NCBI GenBank assembly: GCA_030428615.1
Contig: JAUIDN010000002.1
Location: 186,001 to 250,000 of the forward strand
Direction of reading: 5' to 3'
DNA from: Alphaproteobacteria bacterium
Lineage (GTDB): Bacteria; Pseudomonadota; Alphaproteobacteria; Sphingomonadales; Emcibacteraceae
DNA length: 64,000 nt
Both the position numbers and the translations under genes were made by a program. Below the pieces are notes generated by a model, which did no database searches, was not told where the DNA came from, and saw only the letters and a program-made list of their open reading frames with translations. Below are positions 16,739-25,896 of the stretch, piece by piece. How positions within the stretch are numbered: the first letter of the stretch is position 1; each line of letters opens with the position of its first letter.

Positions 16739-18610
16739 TCAGCCAAAACTACGCGTCATAATGGATGACAAACGCGATGCAAATGCCACCGGATCATCCG
16801 GCAGGTCGCCTTCCATTATTTTTGCCTGATCAAGCAATATCTGTGACGCATCCTTAAGAGCGTCAACCGAACCGTCCTTGACGGCTTCTGTTGCAAGAGA
16901 TTTTATCAGGGGGTTATCCGGGTTGATCTCCATAACCCGTGCACTCGTGCCGCCTTCAAGCTTATTGTGCATTTTGAGGATACGTTCCATATGAATGTCC
17001 ATATCATTGTCATCCGCAACAAGACACACCGCACTATCCGTTAAACGTTCCGACGGGCGGACATCCTTCACGGCTTCACCAAGATTGGTTTTCAAAACAC
17101 CAATTAAAGCATCAAGTTCAGCTGTATTTTTCTTCTTCTTTTTCTTTTTATCGTCCAGGTCGGCGGACCCGCGGGTTACTGATACGAGTTTCTTTCCTTC
17201 ATATTCCGGAACCATCTGAAGCCAGAATTCATCAACAGGGTCAGTGAAATAAAGAACTTCAATCTTTTTCGCTTTAAACCCTTCAAGTTGTGGCGATCTT
17301 TTGGCCGCTTGAAGCGTGTCTGCCGTAATGTAATAGATCGTATCCCGATCTTTTTTCATGCGTCCGATATAATCATCAAGTGAGGACAGACCTTTATCGG
17401 CTGTGGATTCAAAGCGGGAAATTTTCAAAATCTGGTCGCGCAGGGCGAAGTCTTCATAGATACCTTCTTTTAACACCGGACCGAAGGCATTCCAAAATTC
17501 AATATAGCCAGCCTTATCTTTTTCTGCTTTTTTCTCGAGTTCACCAAGAACACGTTTGGTAACAGCGTTTCTGATGCTGGTCATTACGGGATTATTTTGC
17601 AGCATTTCCCGACTTATATTAAGCGGCAAATCTTCACTGTCAACAACGCCCCGCATGAACCGCAGGTATCCCGGAAGCAAGTCTTCGCAATCATCGGTGA
17701 TGAAGACGCGTTTTACATATAATTTCACTTTTGTTTTGCGTGCCGGATCAAAAAGATCCATCGGAGGCTGGCTCGGAATAAATAAGAGTACCGTATATTC
17801 TATTTTGCCTTCTGCCCGATAATGAATTGTCATTGACGGATCATCGAAGGCGTGGGCAACGTGATGATAAAATTCCTTATACTGTTCTTCGGTGATATCT
17901 GATTTTGATTTCGCCCAGAGCGCCGTGCCGTCATTTACTTTTTCCGACTTTTCCTCTTCTTTCGCTTCTTTATCTTCATTTTTACTGATCAAAGAAATGG
18001 GGAAGGTGATATGATCACTATAGGTTTTGATAATGTTTTTCAGGCGGTGCACATCCAGAAATTCATCAGCATCATCCTTAATATGAAGCATAATAGATGT
18101 TCCGCATCCGTCTTTTTCACCTTCTGAAATGGTGTATTCACCCAAACCGTCGGAGACCCATAGCCAGGCTTTATCTTCACCAGCTTTTCTACTGAGCACT
18201 TCCACCTTATCCGCAACCATAAAGACAGAATAAAACCCGACACCAAACTGACCGATCAGATTTACATCCTTCTTTTCGTCGCCGGAAATATTATCAATGA
18301 AAGCAGATGTACCGCTTCTCGCGATGGTACCTAGGTGAGATATCAAATCTTCCTTGTTCATTCCGATACCATTATCAGAGATAGCGATGGTTTTTGCGTC
18401 TTTATCCAGACGGATATCAACAGCAAACTCGCCCGCATCTTTCAAAAGGTCACTGTTGGTTAGAGCTTCATAACGAAGCTTGTCACACGCGTCCGATGCA
18501 TTGGAGATCAGTTCCCTTAAGAAAATCTCCCGCTCACTGTAAACAGAGTGAACCATCATATGAAGGAGGCGCGAGACTTCAGCCTCAAATCCGTGTTTTT
18601 CCGTCGTCAT
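16739..18610 (-). CDS. htpG: Molecular chaperone HtpG (Hsp90)
   Basis: Bacterial Hsp90 of 623 aa from the chosen ATG, an ATP-driven cytosolic folding helper. The GHKL nucleotide pocket is clear: ELISNASDACDKLRY, DNGIGM, GTIARSGT and GQFGVGFYS. The middle domain has the conserved RGVVDSEDLPLNISREMLQ. A frame extends three codons further (MLN). MTTEKHGFEAEV is preferred because it matches the family start and because AGGA lies 10 bases before it, while the outer ATG directly abuts AGGAC. Seven consecutive Lys follow SADLDD near 17127-17150. Confidence 0.97.
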   Translation of the reverse strand: MTTEKHGFEAEVSRLLHMMVHSVYSEREIFLRELISNASDACDKLRYEALTNSDLLKDAGEFAVDIRLDKDAKTIAISDNGIGMNKEDLISHLGTIARSGTSAFIDNISGDEKKDVNLIGQFGVGFYSVFMVADKVEVLSRKAGEDKAWLWVSDGLGEYTISEGEKDGCGTSIMLHIKDDADEFLDVHRLKNIIKTYSDHITFPISLISKNEDKEAKEEEKSEKVNDGTALWAKSKSDITEEQYKEFYHHVAHAFDDPSMTIHYRAEGKIEYTVLLFIPSQPPMDLFDPARKTKVKLYVKRVFITDDCEDLLPGYLRFMRGVVDSEDLPLNISREMLQNNPVMTSIRNAVTKRVLGELEKKAEKDKAGYIEFWNAFGPVLKEGIYEDFALRDQILKISRFESTADKGLSSLDDYIGRMKKDRDTIYYITADTLQAAKRSPQLEGFKAKKIEVLYFTDPVDEFWLQMVPEYEGKKLVSVTRGSADLDDKKKKKKKNTAELDALIGVLKTNLGEAVKDVRPSERLTDSAVCLVADDNDMDIHMERILKMHNKLEGGTSARVMEINPDNPLIKSLATEAVKDGSVDALKDASQILLDQAKIMEGDLPDDPVAFASRLSSIMTRSFG

Positions 18611-18699
18611 ATTCAACATGTCCTATTTTGTTATTCCTGATATCTGGAATATGGCAAGAACATTGATGATTTCAAGGGTTCACGCTTTAAAAGATGGTT

Positions 18700-19380
18700 T
18701 TATTTTATCTTTTGGACCTGGCCGCCAATGCCGCCGAAGCACTGATCCATCCGCATTATCCAATTTGCAATCGGGTCTTCGTCATCGACAATTTTTTTAC
18801 TGCTTGTTGCACGCGCCCAAAGAAACATTCCGTAAAGCGCGTAATCCTGATAAACCGGATTATCCCCACCAATATAATCATCGCTTTTGAAAAATTGACT
18901 ATAGGGCCAGAGATTTCCCTTGAATATCATAAGAGATTCTTCGAGATCCTCACCTGCCTGCTCGATCGTACATTTAATGCGCGGCTCTCTTGTGGCCCTG
19001 AAATATTCTTTATCCTGATCATCAATCACTTTAAATATATCAGCGACAATTGTTCTAAAGAGCGGCATGAGAAGTGTCTGCGCCAACTGATAATGAAACA
19101 GCTTCGCCGCCGGGCGATCATTAAACAGTGAAGGTTTACCCGGATAGCGGTCTTCAAGATAGCAGGCAATATCCCAGCTGTCGCTAACCGCATGATCACC
19201 GTCAACAAGGACTGGGACCGTTTTGCTGTCTGCGAATGAGAGTGCGTCTTTAATTTCCGTAAAATGAAGCGGGACCAGTTCGTAATCTAATCCTTTATGA
19301 GCGAGCGCCATTTTTATGCGCCAGACAAATGGGCTAAAGCCTTTTGTTTTATCGCGACCAACAAGTTCATACAGTTTCAT
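18700..19380 (-). CDS. Glutathione S-transferase family protein
   Basis: A 226-aa protein with a thioredoxin-like N-terminal domain (MKLYELVG, then SPFVWRIKMALAHKGLDYE) carrying the cis-Pro motif TVPVLVD and the glutathione-contact SDSWDIACYLEDRY. An all-helical C-terminal domain follows. Members conjugate or reduce with glutathione; the substrate is unknown. The Ser of SPFVWR is a candidate catalytic residue. It lies upstream of htpG on the same strand with a 90-base gap. Confidence 0.88.
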   Translation of the reverse strand: MKLYELVGRDKTKGFSPFVWRIKMALAHKGLDYELVPLHFTEIKDALSFADSKTVPVLVDGDHAVSDSWDIACYLEDRYPGKPSLFNDRPAAKLFHYQLAQTLLMPLFRTIVADIFKVIDDQDKEYFRATREPRIKCTIEQAGEDLEESLMIFKGNLWPYSQFFKSDDYIGGDNPVYQDYALYGMFLWARATSSKKIVDDEDPIANWIMRMDQCFGGIGGQVQKIK

Positions 19381-19619
19381 GGAATATCCCTCCCGATCAT
19401 TTTGTTGACCCTAGCATGTCTTCAAAAAAATTGCAGCCAGTAGAAAAAATATTGCTGGGTGAAGGGGAGGGAAAAGGGTTTCGCAATATCTAATCACTGG
19501 CTGCAGGGACTAACAGTATCATTTATAAAAACCAATTGAGGCGGAGTTAAGAGTGAAATAAGGTCATTTTGTGGCAATTTTTGTTGCAATAATTTTTCAT
19601 TGATCGCAAAATCATCTCA

Positions 19620-19979
19620 ATGACTGATCAATCAACGATAATCCCGTTCTCACCTCCCCAACATGGCAAGGCCGCGCAGCAATCCATTTTCTTTGAGAGA
19701 AGTGAATTTGAAGCCATTTTAAATGTGTACGGGAAAATGGTCGCATCCGGTTACTGGAAAGATTATGCCATTTCCGGAACAAAAGATGTCGCCACCTTCG
19801 CGGTGTTTCAAAAGGCCAGTGAGCGGCCGATTTTTCGTATTACAAAAACACCCTCCCTTCGACATAAGCAGGGTGCCTTTGCCATCCTCAGCAGTCAGGG
19901 CCAAGTTCTAAAACGCGGTCAAGAACTGCAGCAGCTCCTTAAATATTTTGATAAAAAACTGATTAAACTTGTGAAGTAA
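19620..19979 (+). CDS. DUF2794 family protein
   Basis: A 119-aa soluble protein matching the alphaproteobacterial DUF2794 pattern: FERSEFEAILNVYGKMVASGYWKDYAI, then VFQKASERPIFRITKTP, a KQGAFAI segment and a final LLKYFDKKLIKLV. Function is unknown in the family. Its presence supports an alphaproteobacterial source. Its stop abuts the stop of the convergent nadB gene with no spacer. Upstream 19381-19619 holds no other gene that I can see. Confidence 0.85.
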   Translation: MTDQSTIIPFSPPQHGKAAQQSIFFERSEFEAILNVYGKMVASGYWKDYAISGTKDVATFAVFQKASERPIFRITKTPSLRHKQGAFAILSSQGQVLKRGQELQQLLKYFDKKLIKLVK

Positions 19980-21611
19980 TTAACGGCTTCGCGGCCGCCT
20001 TGGCGGTCGCAGGATGGTATTGCGCCCATCCAGATCAGGGTCGCGATCCGGAAAATCCAAAGTATGATGAAGACCGCGGCTTTCTGTTCTTAAAAGCGCG
20101 GAATGGACAATAAGGTCAGAAACGGTTACCAGATTACGAAGCTCAATCAGGTCCGGTGTGACGGTAAATTCACTATAATATTCGCGAATTTCCCCCGCAA
20201 GCATATCAATTCGTCTGGCTGCGCGCTGCAGGCGCCGTGTTGAACGTACAATACCAACATAGTCCCACATAAAATGACGGAGTTCGTTCCAGTTATGGGA
20301 GACTACGACCTCTTCATCCGAATCCGTTACGCGGCTCTCATCCCAGGGTTTGATATCCGTATTTAATTTTTCCCGCTTTAACACTTTCAAAATATCCTGT
20401 GCTGCGGATTTGGCGAATACCAGACATTCAAGAAGTGAATTGCTGGCCATGCGGTTAGCGCCATGGAGACCGGTGTGGGCCACCTCACCCACCGCATAAA
20501 GATTTTTTACATCGGTTTTGGCGTTTAAATCTGTCATAACACCGCCGCAAGTATAATGTGCGGCCGGCACAATGGGAATGGGATCCTTGGTCAGGTCATA
20601 TCCCAACTTAAGGCAGCGTTTATAAATTGTCGGGAAATGTTCAATGATAAAATCAGCATTTTTATGAGAAATATCGAGCAAAAGATGATCAACACCAAGC
20701 CGCTTCATTTCATGGTCGATTGCCTGCGCTACAATATCACGGGGTGCCAGTTCACCCCGATCATCAAACCGGTCCATAAAGCGCCGCCCATTTGGAAGTT
20801 TGAGCACCGCCCCTTCACCGCGCAGTGCTTCCGTCAACAGAAAAGTCCGTGCTTCAGGATGGTAAAGGCATGTTGGATGGAATTGGTTAAATTCCATATT
20901 GGCAACACGACATCCTAACCGCCAAGCCATCGCGATGCCGTCTCCGGTGGATCCGTCCGGGTTCGATGTATAAAGATATGCCCGACTGGCACCGCCGGTC
21001 GCCAACACGGTTGCTTTGGCGCGAAAGACATCAACCTCCCCGCGCTTTGTATCAAGAACATAAGCCCCGACGCATTTTTGATGTTTAAAATTTTTCCGGT
21101 CGTTGCTGATCAGATCCACGGCCATGTGATGTTCAAATATTGTAATGTTGGGGTGTTTTTTGATCTGCTTTTCCAGAGAAATCTGTACTTCCTTACCCGT
21201 TGCATCCGCCTGATGAATAACGCGACGGAAGGAATGCCCGCCTTCCTGCGTAAGGTGGTAATCCCCATCAACCGGGTGGCTTTCATCTGGCGCATCGTCG
21301 CGGGTGAAATCCGCACCATTTTCAATCAGCCAATTGATGGCTTCCTTGCCCTGATTGACAACAAACTTAACGGCTTCATAATCACAAAGCCCCGCTCCGG
21401 CGTTGAGCGTATCTTCTATATGGGATTCCATGCTATCGCGATCATCAAGCACGGCGGCAATCCCCCCCTGTGCCCAGGACGTACTGCCGCTTGAAATTTT
21501 ATTTTTTGATAAGACGGCTACCTTCACATGATCCGCCACCAATAGTGCAAGACTTAAGCCCGCAGCACCACTGCCAAGTATCAGAACATCGAAATCATGC
21601 TGCTGTGGCAT
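19980..21611 (-). CDS. nadB: L-aspartate oxidase NadB
   Basis: FAD enzyme of 543 aa that oxidises L-aspartate to iminoaspartate, the first step of de novo NAD synthesis. The N-terminal FAD-binding motif is [14 protein letters not shown]. The fumarate reductase/succinate dehydrogenase-like active region reads [14 protein letters not shown], then [13 protein letters not shown] with the catalytic Arg. [16 protein letters not shown] is also typical. No nadA or nadC is nearby. It starts 2 bases after an ABC ATPase gene, so the two share a transcript. Confidence 0.95.
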   Translation of the reverse strand: MPQQHDFDVLILGSGAAGLSLALLVADHVKVAVLSKNKISSGSTSWAQGGIAAVLDDRDSMESHIEDTLNAGAGLCDYEAVKFVVNQGKEAINWLIENGADFTRDDAPDESHPVDGDYHLTQEGGHSFRRVIHQADATGKEVQISLEKQIKKHPNITIFEHHMAVDLISNDRKNFKHQKCVGAYVLDTKRGEVDVFRAKATVLATGGASRAYLYTSNPDGSTGDGIAMAWRLGCRVANMEFNQFHPTCLYHPEARTFLLTEALRGEGAVLKLPNGRRFMDRFDDRGELAPRDIVAQAIDHEMKRLGVDHLLLDISHKNADFIIEHFPTIYKRCLKLGYDLTKDPIPIVPAAHYTCGGVMTDLNAKTDVKNLYAVGEVAHTGLHGANRMASNSLLECLVFAKSAAQDILKVLKREKLNTDIKPWDESRVTDSDEEVVVSHNWNELRHFMWDYVGIVRSTRRLQRAARRIDMLAGEIREYYSEFTVTPDLIELRNLVTVSDLIVHSALLRTESRGLHHTLDFPDRDPDLDGRNTILRPPRRPRSR

Positions 21612-21613
21612 TT

Positions 21614-22558
21614 TTATGCCTCTTTGCTTTTAGTAAGTTGCAGGAATATATCCTCAAGATCGCTTTCTTCTGTCCGCAGGTCAGCTATCTCTACGTTTGT
21701 CGCCGATATTTTATTAAGAATTTCACCGACAGAAATACTACTGGGGCTAAAATGGATAACGATTGCACCTTCATCGTTTAATTTGCCGCCAATGGTTTTG
21801 ATTGCATCCGGTATTTCAGTAATCGGTGTTACCGGCTCAATGACAACCATTTTTTCATCAAGCTGCTTTAATAGGTCCGGCGTCTTTTCCGATATCACCA
21901 GTTCACCATGATTGATAATCGCGATTTCGTCGCAAAGTTCCTCCGCTTCTTCAAGATAGTGGGTCGTGAGCACGATTGTGACGCCGCTTTTATTCAATTC
22001 TCTGACATACTGCCAGATATGCTGACGAAGCTCCACATCCACACCTGCGGTCGGTTCATCAAGCACCAATATCGGCGGGCTGTGCACCATCGCTTTACCG
22101 ACCAGTAGTCGCCGCTTCATCCCCCCTGATAAAAACCGCGTGTAGGCATCACGCTGTTCTTCAAGACGCATCGCTTTTAATATCTCGTCTGATCGCCTTT
22201 CCGCTTTTGGAATTCCGTAAAAACCGGCATATAGCTCAAGCATTTCGAAGGGTGTAAAATATACATCGAAATTGATTTCCTGGGGAACAATCCCGATATT
22301 GGCCTTGGCATTTCTGATATCTTCGTCAATATCAAACCCCCAGACCTCAACAGTACCTTCCGTTTTATCAACAATGCCAGCCAGGATGTTTATGGTCGTT
22401 GATTTGCCAGCCCCGTTCGGGCCGAGAAGCCCGAAAATAGACCCCCGCGGAATTGATAGGTCGACACCCTTCAGTGCTTCTTTTTCTTTCGACGAACCTT
22501 CGGCCGCGTATGTTTTTCTCAGTCCGCGAATTTTTATCGCGAGTTCTTGATCTGCCAT
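21614..22558 (-). CDS. ABC-2 type transporter ATP-binding protein
   Basis: An ABC ATPase of 314 aa. It shows Walker A ([12 protein letters not shown]), Q-loop (VPQEINFD), signature ([10 protein letters not shown]), Walker B ([12 protein letters not shown]) and switch ([18 protein letters not shown]). A C-terminal regulatory part of about 90 residues follows. The NodI/drug-exporter type (ABC-2) fits best. No permease gene lies beside it: downstream is nadB and upstream is polA on the other strand. The partner must be elsewhere, and the substrate is unknown. Confidence 0.9.
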   Translation of the reverse strand: MADQELAIKIRGLRKTYAAEGSSKEKEALKGVDLSIPRGSIFGLLGPNGAGKSTTINILAGIVDKTEGTVEVWGFDIDEDIRNAKANIGIVPQEINFDVYFTPFEMLELYAGFYGIPKAERRSDEILKAMRLEEQRDAYTRFLSGGMKRRLLVGKAMVHSPPILVLDEPTAGVDVELRQHIWQYVRELNKSGVTIVLTTHYLEEAEELCDEIAIINHGELVISEKTPDLLKQLDEKMVVIEPVTPITEIPDAIKTIGGKLNDEGAIVIHFSPSSISVGEILNKISATNVEIADLRTEESDLEDIFLQLTKSKEA

Positions 22559-22662
22559 CTTTTATGATCCAAAATAAACTTGTTTATTCGGTATCACTCG
22601 CTAGTCTATGGGTCAATGAATAATCTTGTTTAAAAATCAAAAATTTACGGAACGATCAGGGC

Positions 22663-25449
22663 ATGGCAAACGGAAAGCATCTTTATTTAATTGACGGTTC
22701 AAGCTTTATATTCAGAGCATATCATGCCATTCGCCCCTTAAACCGACCCGATGGCACACCGGTTAATGCGGTTTCCGGATTTTGTAACATGCTTTTTAAA
22801 TTGTTACGCGATCTTGATGATGCGGAACGGCCAAGCCACCTTGCGGTTATTTTTGATGCTGGCAAAAAAACCTTCCGTAATGATATATACCCGGAATATA
22901 AGGCCCATCGCCCGCCGGCACCGGAAGACCTGGTGCCGCAATTTTCAATTATCCGTGACGCCGTTGTCGCTTTTAATTTGCCGTCTATTGATAGCGACGG
23001 ATATGAAGCGGATGACATCATCGCCACATATGCAACGCAGGCTGAAAAACAGGGAAACAAGGTCACGATCATTTCAACGGACAAGGATCTGATGCAACTG
23101 GTCAGCGACAACGTAACGATGTTTGATACGATGAAAAATCGCCACATTGGCATTGAAGAAGTGAAGGAAAAATTTGGCCTTGGCCCTGAAAAAGTCACAG
23201 AAATTCAAGCCCTGGCAGGGGATAGCGCAGATAATATTCCGGGTGTCCCGGGTATTGGGGTTAAAACCGCGGCATTGCTTTTATCTGAATTTGGCGATCT
23301 TGATACGCTGCTTGCAAGAGCGGGGGAAATAAAACAAAACAAACGGCGGGAAACCCTGTTGGAAAATGCGGATATGGCGCGAACGGGTCTGAAACTTGTG
23401 ACATTAGACAGGGACGTGCCGGGGTTGCCGAGCATCGACGAATTTAAATTGAATGATATCGATGCGGATAAGGTATTGCCGTTTTTGGAAGAACAAAATT
23501 TCAAAAGCCTAACAAAAAGAATTCTAACCCATCTTGGTCCTGAAATATCAGCGGAGTTTGCACCAATTGAAAATGACCCTGCACCAAAAGAGGTCAGATA
23601 TGAGACTGTAACAACAACAGATGCGCTCAAAAAATGGCTAAAGAAGTCTGAAGACGCACGTCAGGTTACCATTGATACGGAAACAACATCGGTTAACGCC
23701 ATGGCCGCAAAGCTTGTTGGAATATCGATGTCGATCGTCAGTGGCGAAGCCTGTTATATACCGCTTCAGCATGTAAACCATTCTGACGCACCTGTTGATC
23801 TTCTTTCAGAACCGTCGGACGCCCCGGCGCCGGATCAGATCCCAATTGATGAAGCGCTTGATTTGCTTAAGCCCTTGCTATCCAACCCGGCGGTTTTGAA
23901 AATTGGCCAGAATATAAAATATGACGCATTGGTTTTAAAAAAATATGATGTCGACATTACACCGTTTGATGACACAATGCTCATATCATATGTACTTGAT
24001 GCAGGGGTGAACAAACATGGGATGGATGAACTTTCAAAAGTTCATCTTGATGTTGAACCGATTCCGTTCAAGGAAATTGCCGGAACCGGCAAAAAGCAGC
24101 TCACGTTTGATAAAATAGATATCGAAAAAGCAACAGAATATGCCGCTGAAGATGCCGATATTACCGGGCGACTTCACCGGTTATTAAAACCACGACTGGT
24201 TCAGGAAAAAATGCTGAATGTCTATGAGACACTGGAACGACCGCTCGTTCCGGTGTTGGTGGATATGGAATATAACGGCATCAAAGTCGACAAAGCGATG
24301 CTTTCGCGTCTTTCCAATGAATTTGCCGTACGCCTTTCAGAACTTGAAAAAGAAATTCACGACCTTGCCGGCCATCCATTTAACATTGCATCTCCCAAAC
24401 AGCTTGGCGAAGTGTTGTTTAACGAGATGGGCATTCCCGGTGGGAAAAAAAGCAAAACAGGCGCATACAGCACCGGAGCTGACATTCTTGAGGGATTAGC
24501 CGCTGAAGGACATAAACTTCCGGAAAAAGTTCTTGAATGGCGCGCGCTGGCAAAACTGAAAAGCACTTATACAGATTCGCTTCAAAATGAAATAAATGAA
24601 AAAACCGGTAGAATTCACACCTCATATTCACTCGCCGCCACGACCACCGGGCGGCTTTCATCCAACGATCCGAATTTACAGAATATACCCATCCGCAGTG
24701 AAGAGGGCCGGAAAATACGAAATGCTTTCGTTCCGGAAAAAGGTTATAAATTGCTGGCGGCGGACTATAGCCAGATTGAACTTCGCTTGCTCGCGCATAT
24801 CGCAGACCTTGATAGCCTGAAGCAAGCGTTTAAGGACGGTATTGATATCCATGCAATGACCGCATCAGAAGTTTTCGGCGTTCCGATTGAAGGGATGGAC
24901 CCCACTATCCGGCGGCAGGCAAAAGCCATTAATTTCGGCATTATTTATGGCATCAGTTCCTTTGGTCTGGCACGGCAAATTGGTGTCAGCCGCAGTGAAG
25001 CAAAAACATTCATTGATCGCTACTTTGAACGCTTTCCCGGTATTCGCCATTATATGGAAGACACAAAAGAATTCTGCCGGAACAAAGGATATGTGGAAAC
25101 GATTTTTGGTCGCAAAATTCATGTCGGCAGCATAAATGAAAAAAACGGCATGCACCGCGCCGTTGGCGAACGGGCCGCAATTAACGCACCAATACAGGGG
25201 TCGGCCGCGGATGTTATCCGCAGAGCAATGATCAAGATGCCCGAAGTATTTAGTGACGAGAAATTAAATGCAAAGATGCTACTTCAGGTGCATGATGAAC
25301 TGGTGTTTGAAGTACCCGAAGAAGAGATGGAAAAGACCATCCCGATCGTCAAAAGCGTTATGGAGAGCGCAGCTTTGCCCGCACTTGAAATTTCAGTTCC
25401 GCTTACCGTAGACTGCGGTGTTGGTGACAACTGGAATGAAGCGCACTGA
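22663..25449 (+). CDS. polA: DNA polymerase I
   Basis: A 928-aa repair and Okazaki-fragment polymerase with all three parts. The 5' nuclease is N-terminal (YLIDGSSFIFRAYHAI, SDGYEADDIIATYA and IPGVPGIGVKTA). The 3'-5' exonuclease keeps its acidic site (TIDTETTSVN, then GQNIKYDALVLKKY). The polymerase shows LLAADYSQIELRLLAHI (motif A), RRQAKAINFGIIYG (motif B) and LQVHDELVFEVP (motif C). The proofreading Asp-x-Glu is intact, as in E. coli. Divergent from the ABC ATPase gene. Confidence 0.98.
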   Translation: MANGKHLYLIDGSSFIFRAYHAIRPLNRPDGTPVNAVSGFCNMLFKLLRDLDDAERPSHLAVIFDAGKKTFRNDIYPEYKAHRPPAPEDLVPQFSIIRDAVVAFNLPSIDSDGYEADDIIATYATQAEKQGNKVTIISTDKDLMQLVSDNVTMFDTMKNRHIGIEEVKEKFGLGPEKVTEIQALAGDSADNIPGVPGIGVKTAALLLSEFGDLDTLLARAGEIKQNKRRETLLENADMARTGLKLVTLDRDVPGLPSIDEFKLNDIDADKVLPFLEEQNFKSLTKRILTHLGPEISAEFAPIENDPAPKEVRYETVTTTDALKKWLKKSEDARQVTIDTETTSVNAMAAKLVGISMSIVSGEACYIPLQHVNHSDAPVDLLSEPSDAPAPDQIPIDEALDLLKPLLSNPAVLKIGQNIKYDALVLKKYDVDITPFDDTMLISYVLDAGVNKHGMDELSKVHLDVEPIPFKEIAGTGKKQLTFDKIDIEKATEYAAEDADITGRLHRLLKPRLVQEKMLNVYETLERPLVPVLVDMEYNGIKVDKAMLSRLSNEFAVRLSELEKEIHDLAGHPFNIASPKQLGEVLFNEMGIPGGKKSKTGAYSTGADILEGLAAEGHKLPEKVLEWRALAKLKSTYTDSLQNEINEKTGRIHTSYSLAATTTGRLSSNDPNLQNIPIRSEEGRKIRNAFVPEKGYKLLAADYSQIELRLLAHIADLDSLKQAFKDGIDIHAMTASEVFGVPIEGMDPTIRRQAKAINFGIIYGISSFGLARQIGVSRSEAKTFIDRYFERFPGIRHYMEDTKEFCRNKGYVETIFGRKIHVGSINEKNGMHRAVGERAAINAPIQGSAADVIRRAMIKMPEVFSDEKLNAKMLLQVHDELVFEVPEEEMEKTIPIVKSVMESAALPALEISVPLTVDCGVGDNWNEAH

Positions 25450-25455
25450 TTAAAT

Positions 25456-25884
25456 TTAGCGGCGACGTTTCTGTACTGCGATATCGCCGATTAAAACACG
25501 TGCCTTGTCATGCTTAAGGACCTGATTTGTAGCGTTTTGCAGTGATCTGCTAAGGATATTGGCATTAATCGGTTTATTGATATCAAAAAAATTCATTGCC
25601 AGTTTAAGTGTCGTCTGCATATAGGCATTTTTTAGCCGTGGCATCACTTTTTGTGCTTCTGCGCGCTGGTCTTTATCATCAATTTTAAGCTGCATCTGAA
25701 CGGTCATAGTGCCCGTCGGACGGTTACGGCGATTATACATTGCCACGCTTATGGGGGGCACCGGTACAAATTCACTTTCTTCCTCTGCTGATTTTTCCTC
25801 TTTCGGTGGGGGTGAACTTGCCGCAAACGCCGCGCCGCCGATAAGCGCACTGAACAGAAAAACAATAATTACCCTTAAAAACAT
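25456..25884 (-). CDS. FliL-like secreted protein
   Basis: A 142-aa product with a signal peptide or anchor (about residues 1-21, ending GGAAFAA), a Pro/Glu-rich linker (SSPPPKEEKSAEEESE) and a domain with the FliL-like pattern. That pattern is VPPISVAMYN, MQLKIDD, a helix with MPRLKNAYMQTTLKL and a final VLIGDIAVQ. FliL is a flagellar basal-body stator-associated protein. The match is weak and by eye, but the upstream gene also has flagellin-like ends, which supports a flagellar link. A GTG or TTG alternative start is not needed. Confidence 0.55.
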   Translation of the reverse strand: MFLRVIIVFLFSALIGGAAFAASSPPPKEEKSAEEESEFVPVPPISVAMYNRRNRPTGTMTVQMQLKIDDKDQRAEAQKVMPRLKNAYMQTTLKLAMNFFDINKPINANILSRSLQNATNQVLKHDKARVLIGDIAVQKRRR

Positions 25885-25896
25885 CCTAACCCTTTT

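Noticed and set aside
17556-17822. Plus-strand frame of 88 aa inside htpG
   Set aside because: Antisense to conserved Hsp90 codons, with no recognisable product or ribosome site.
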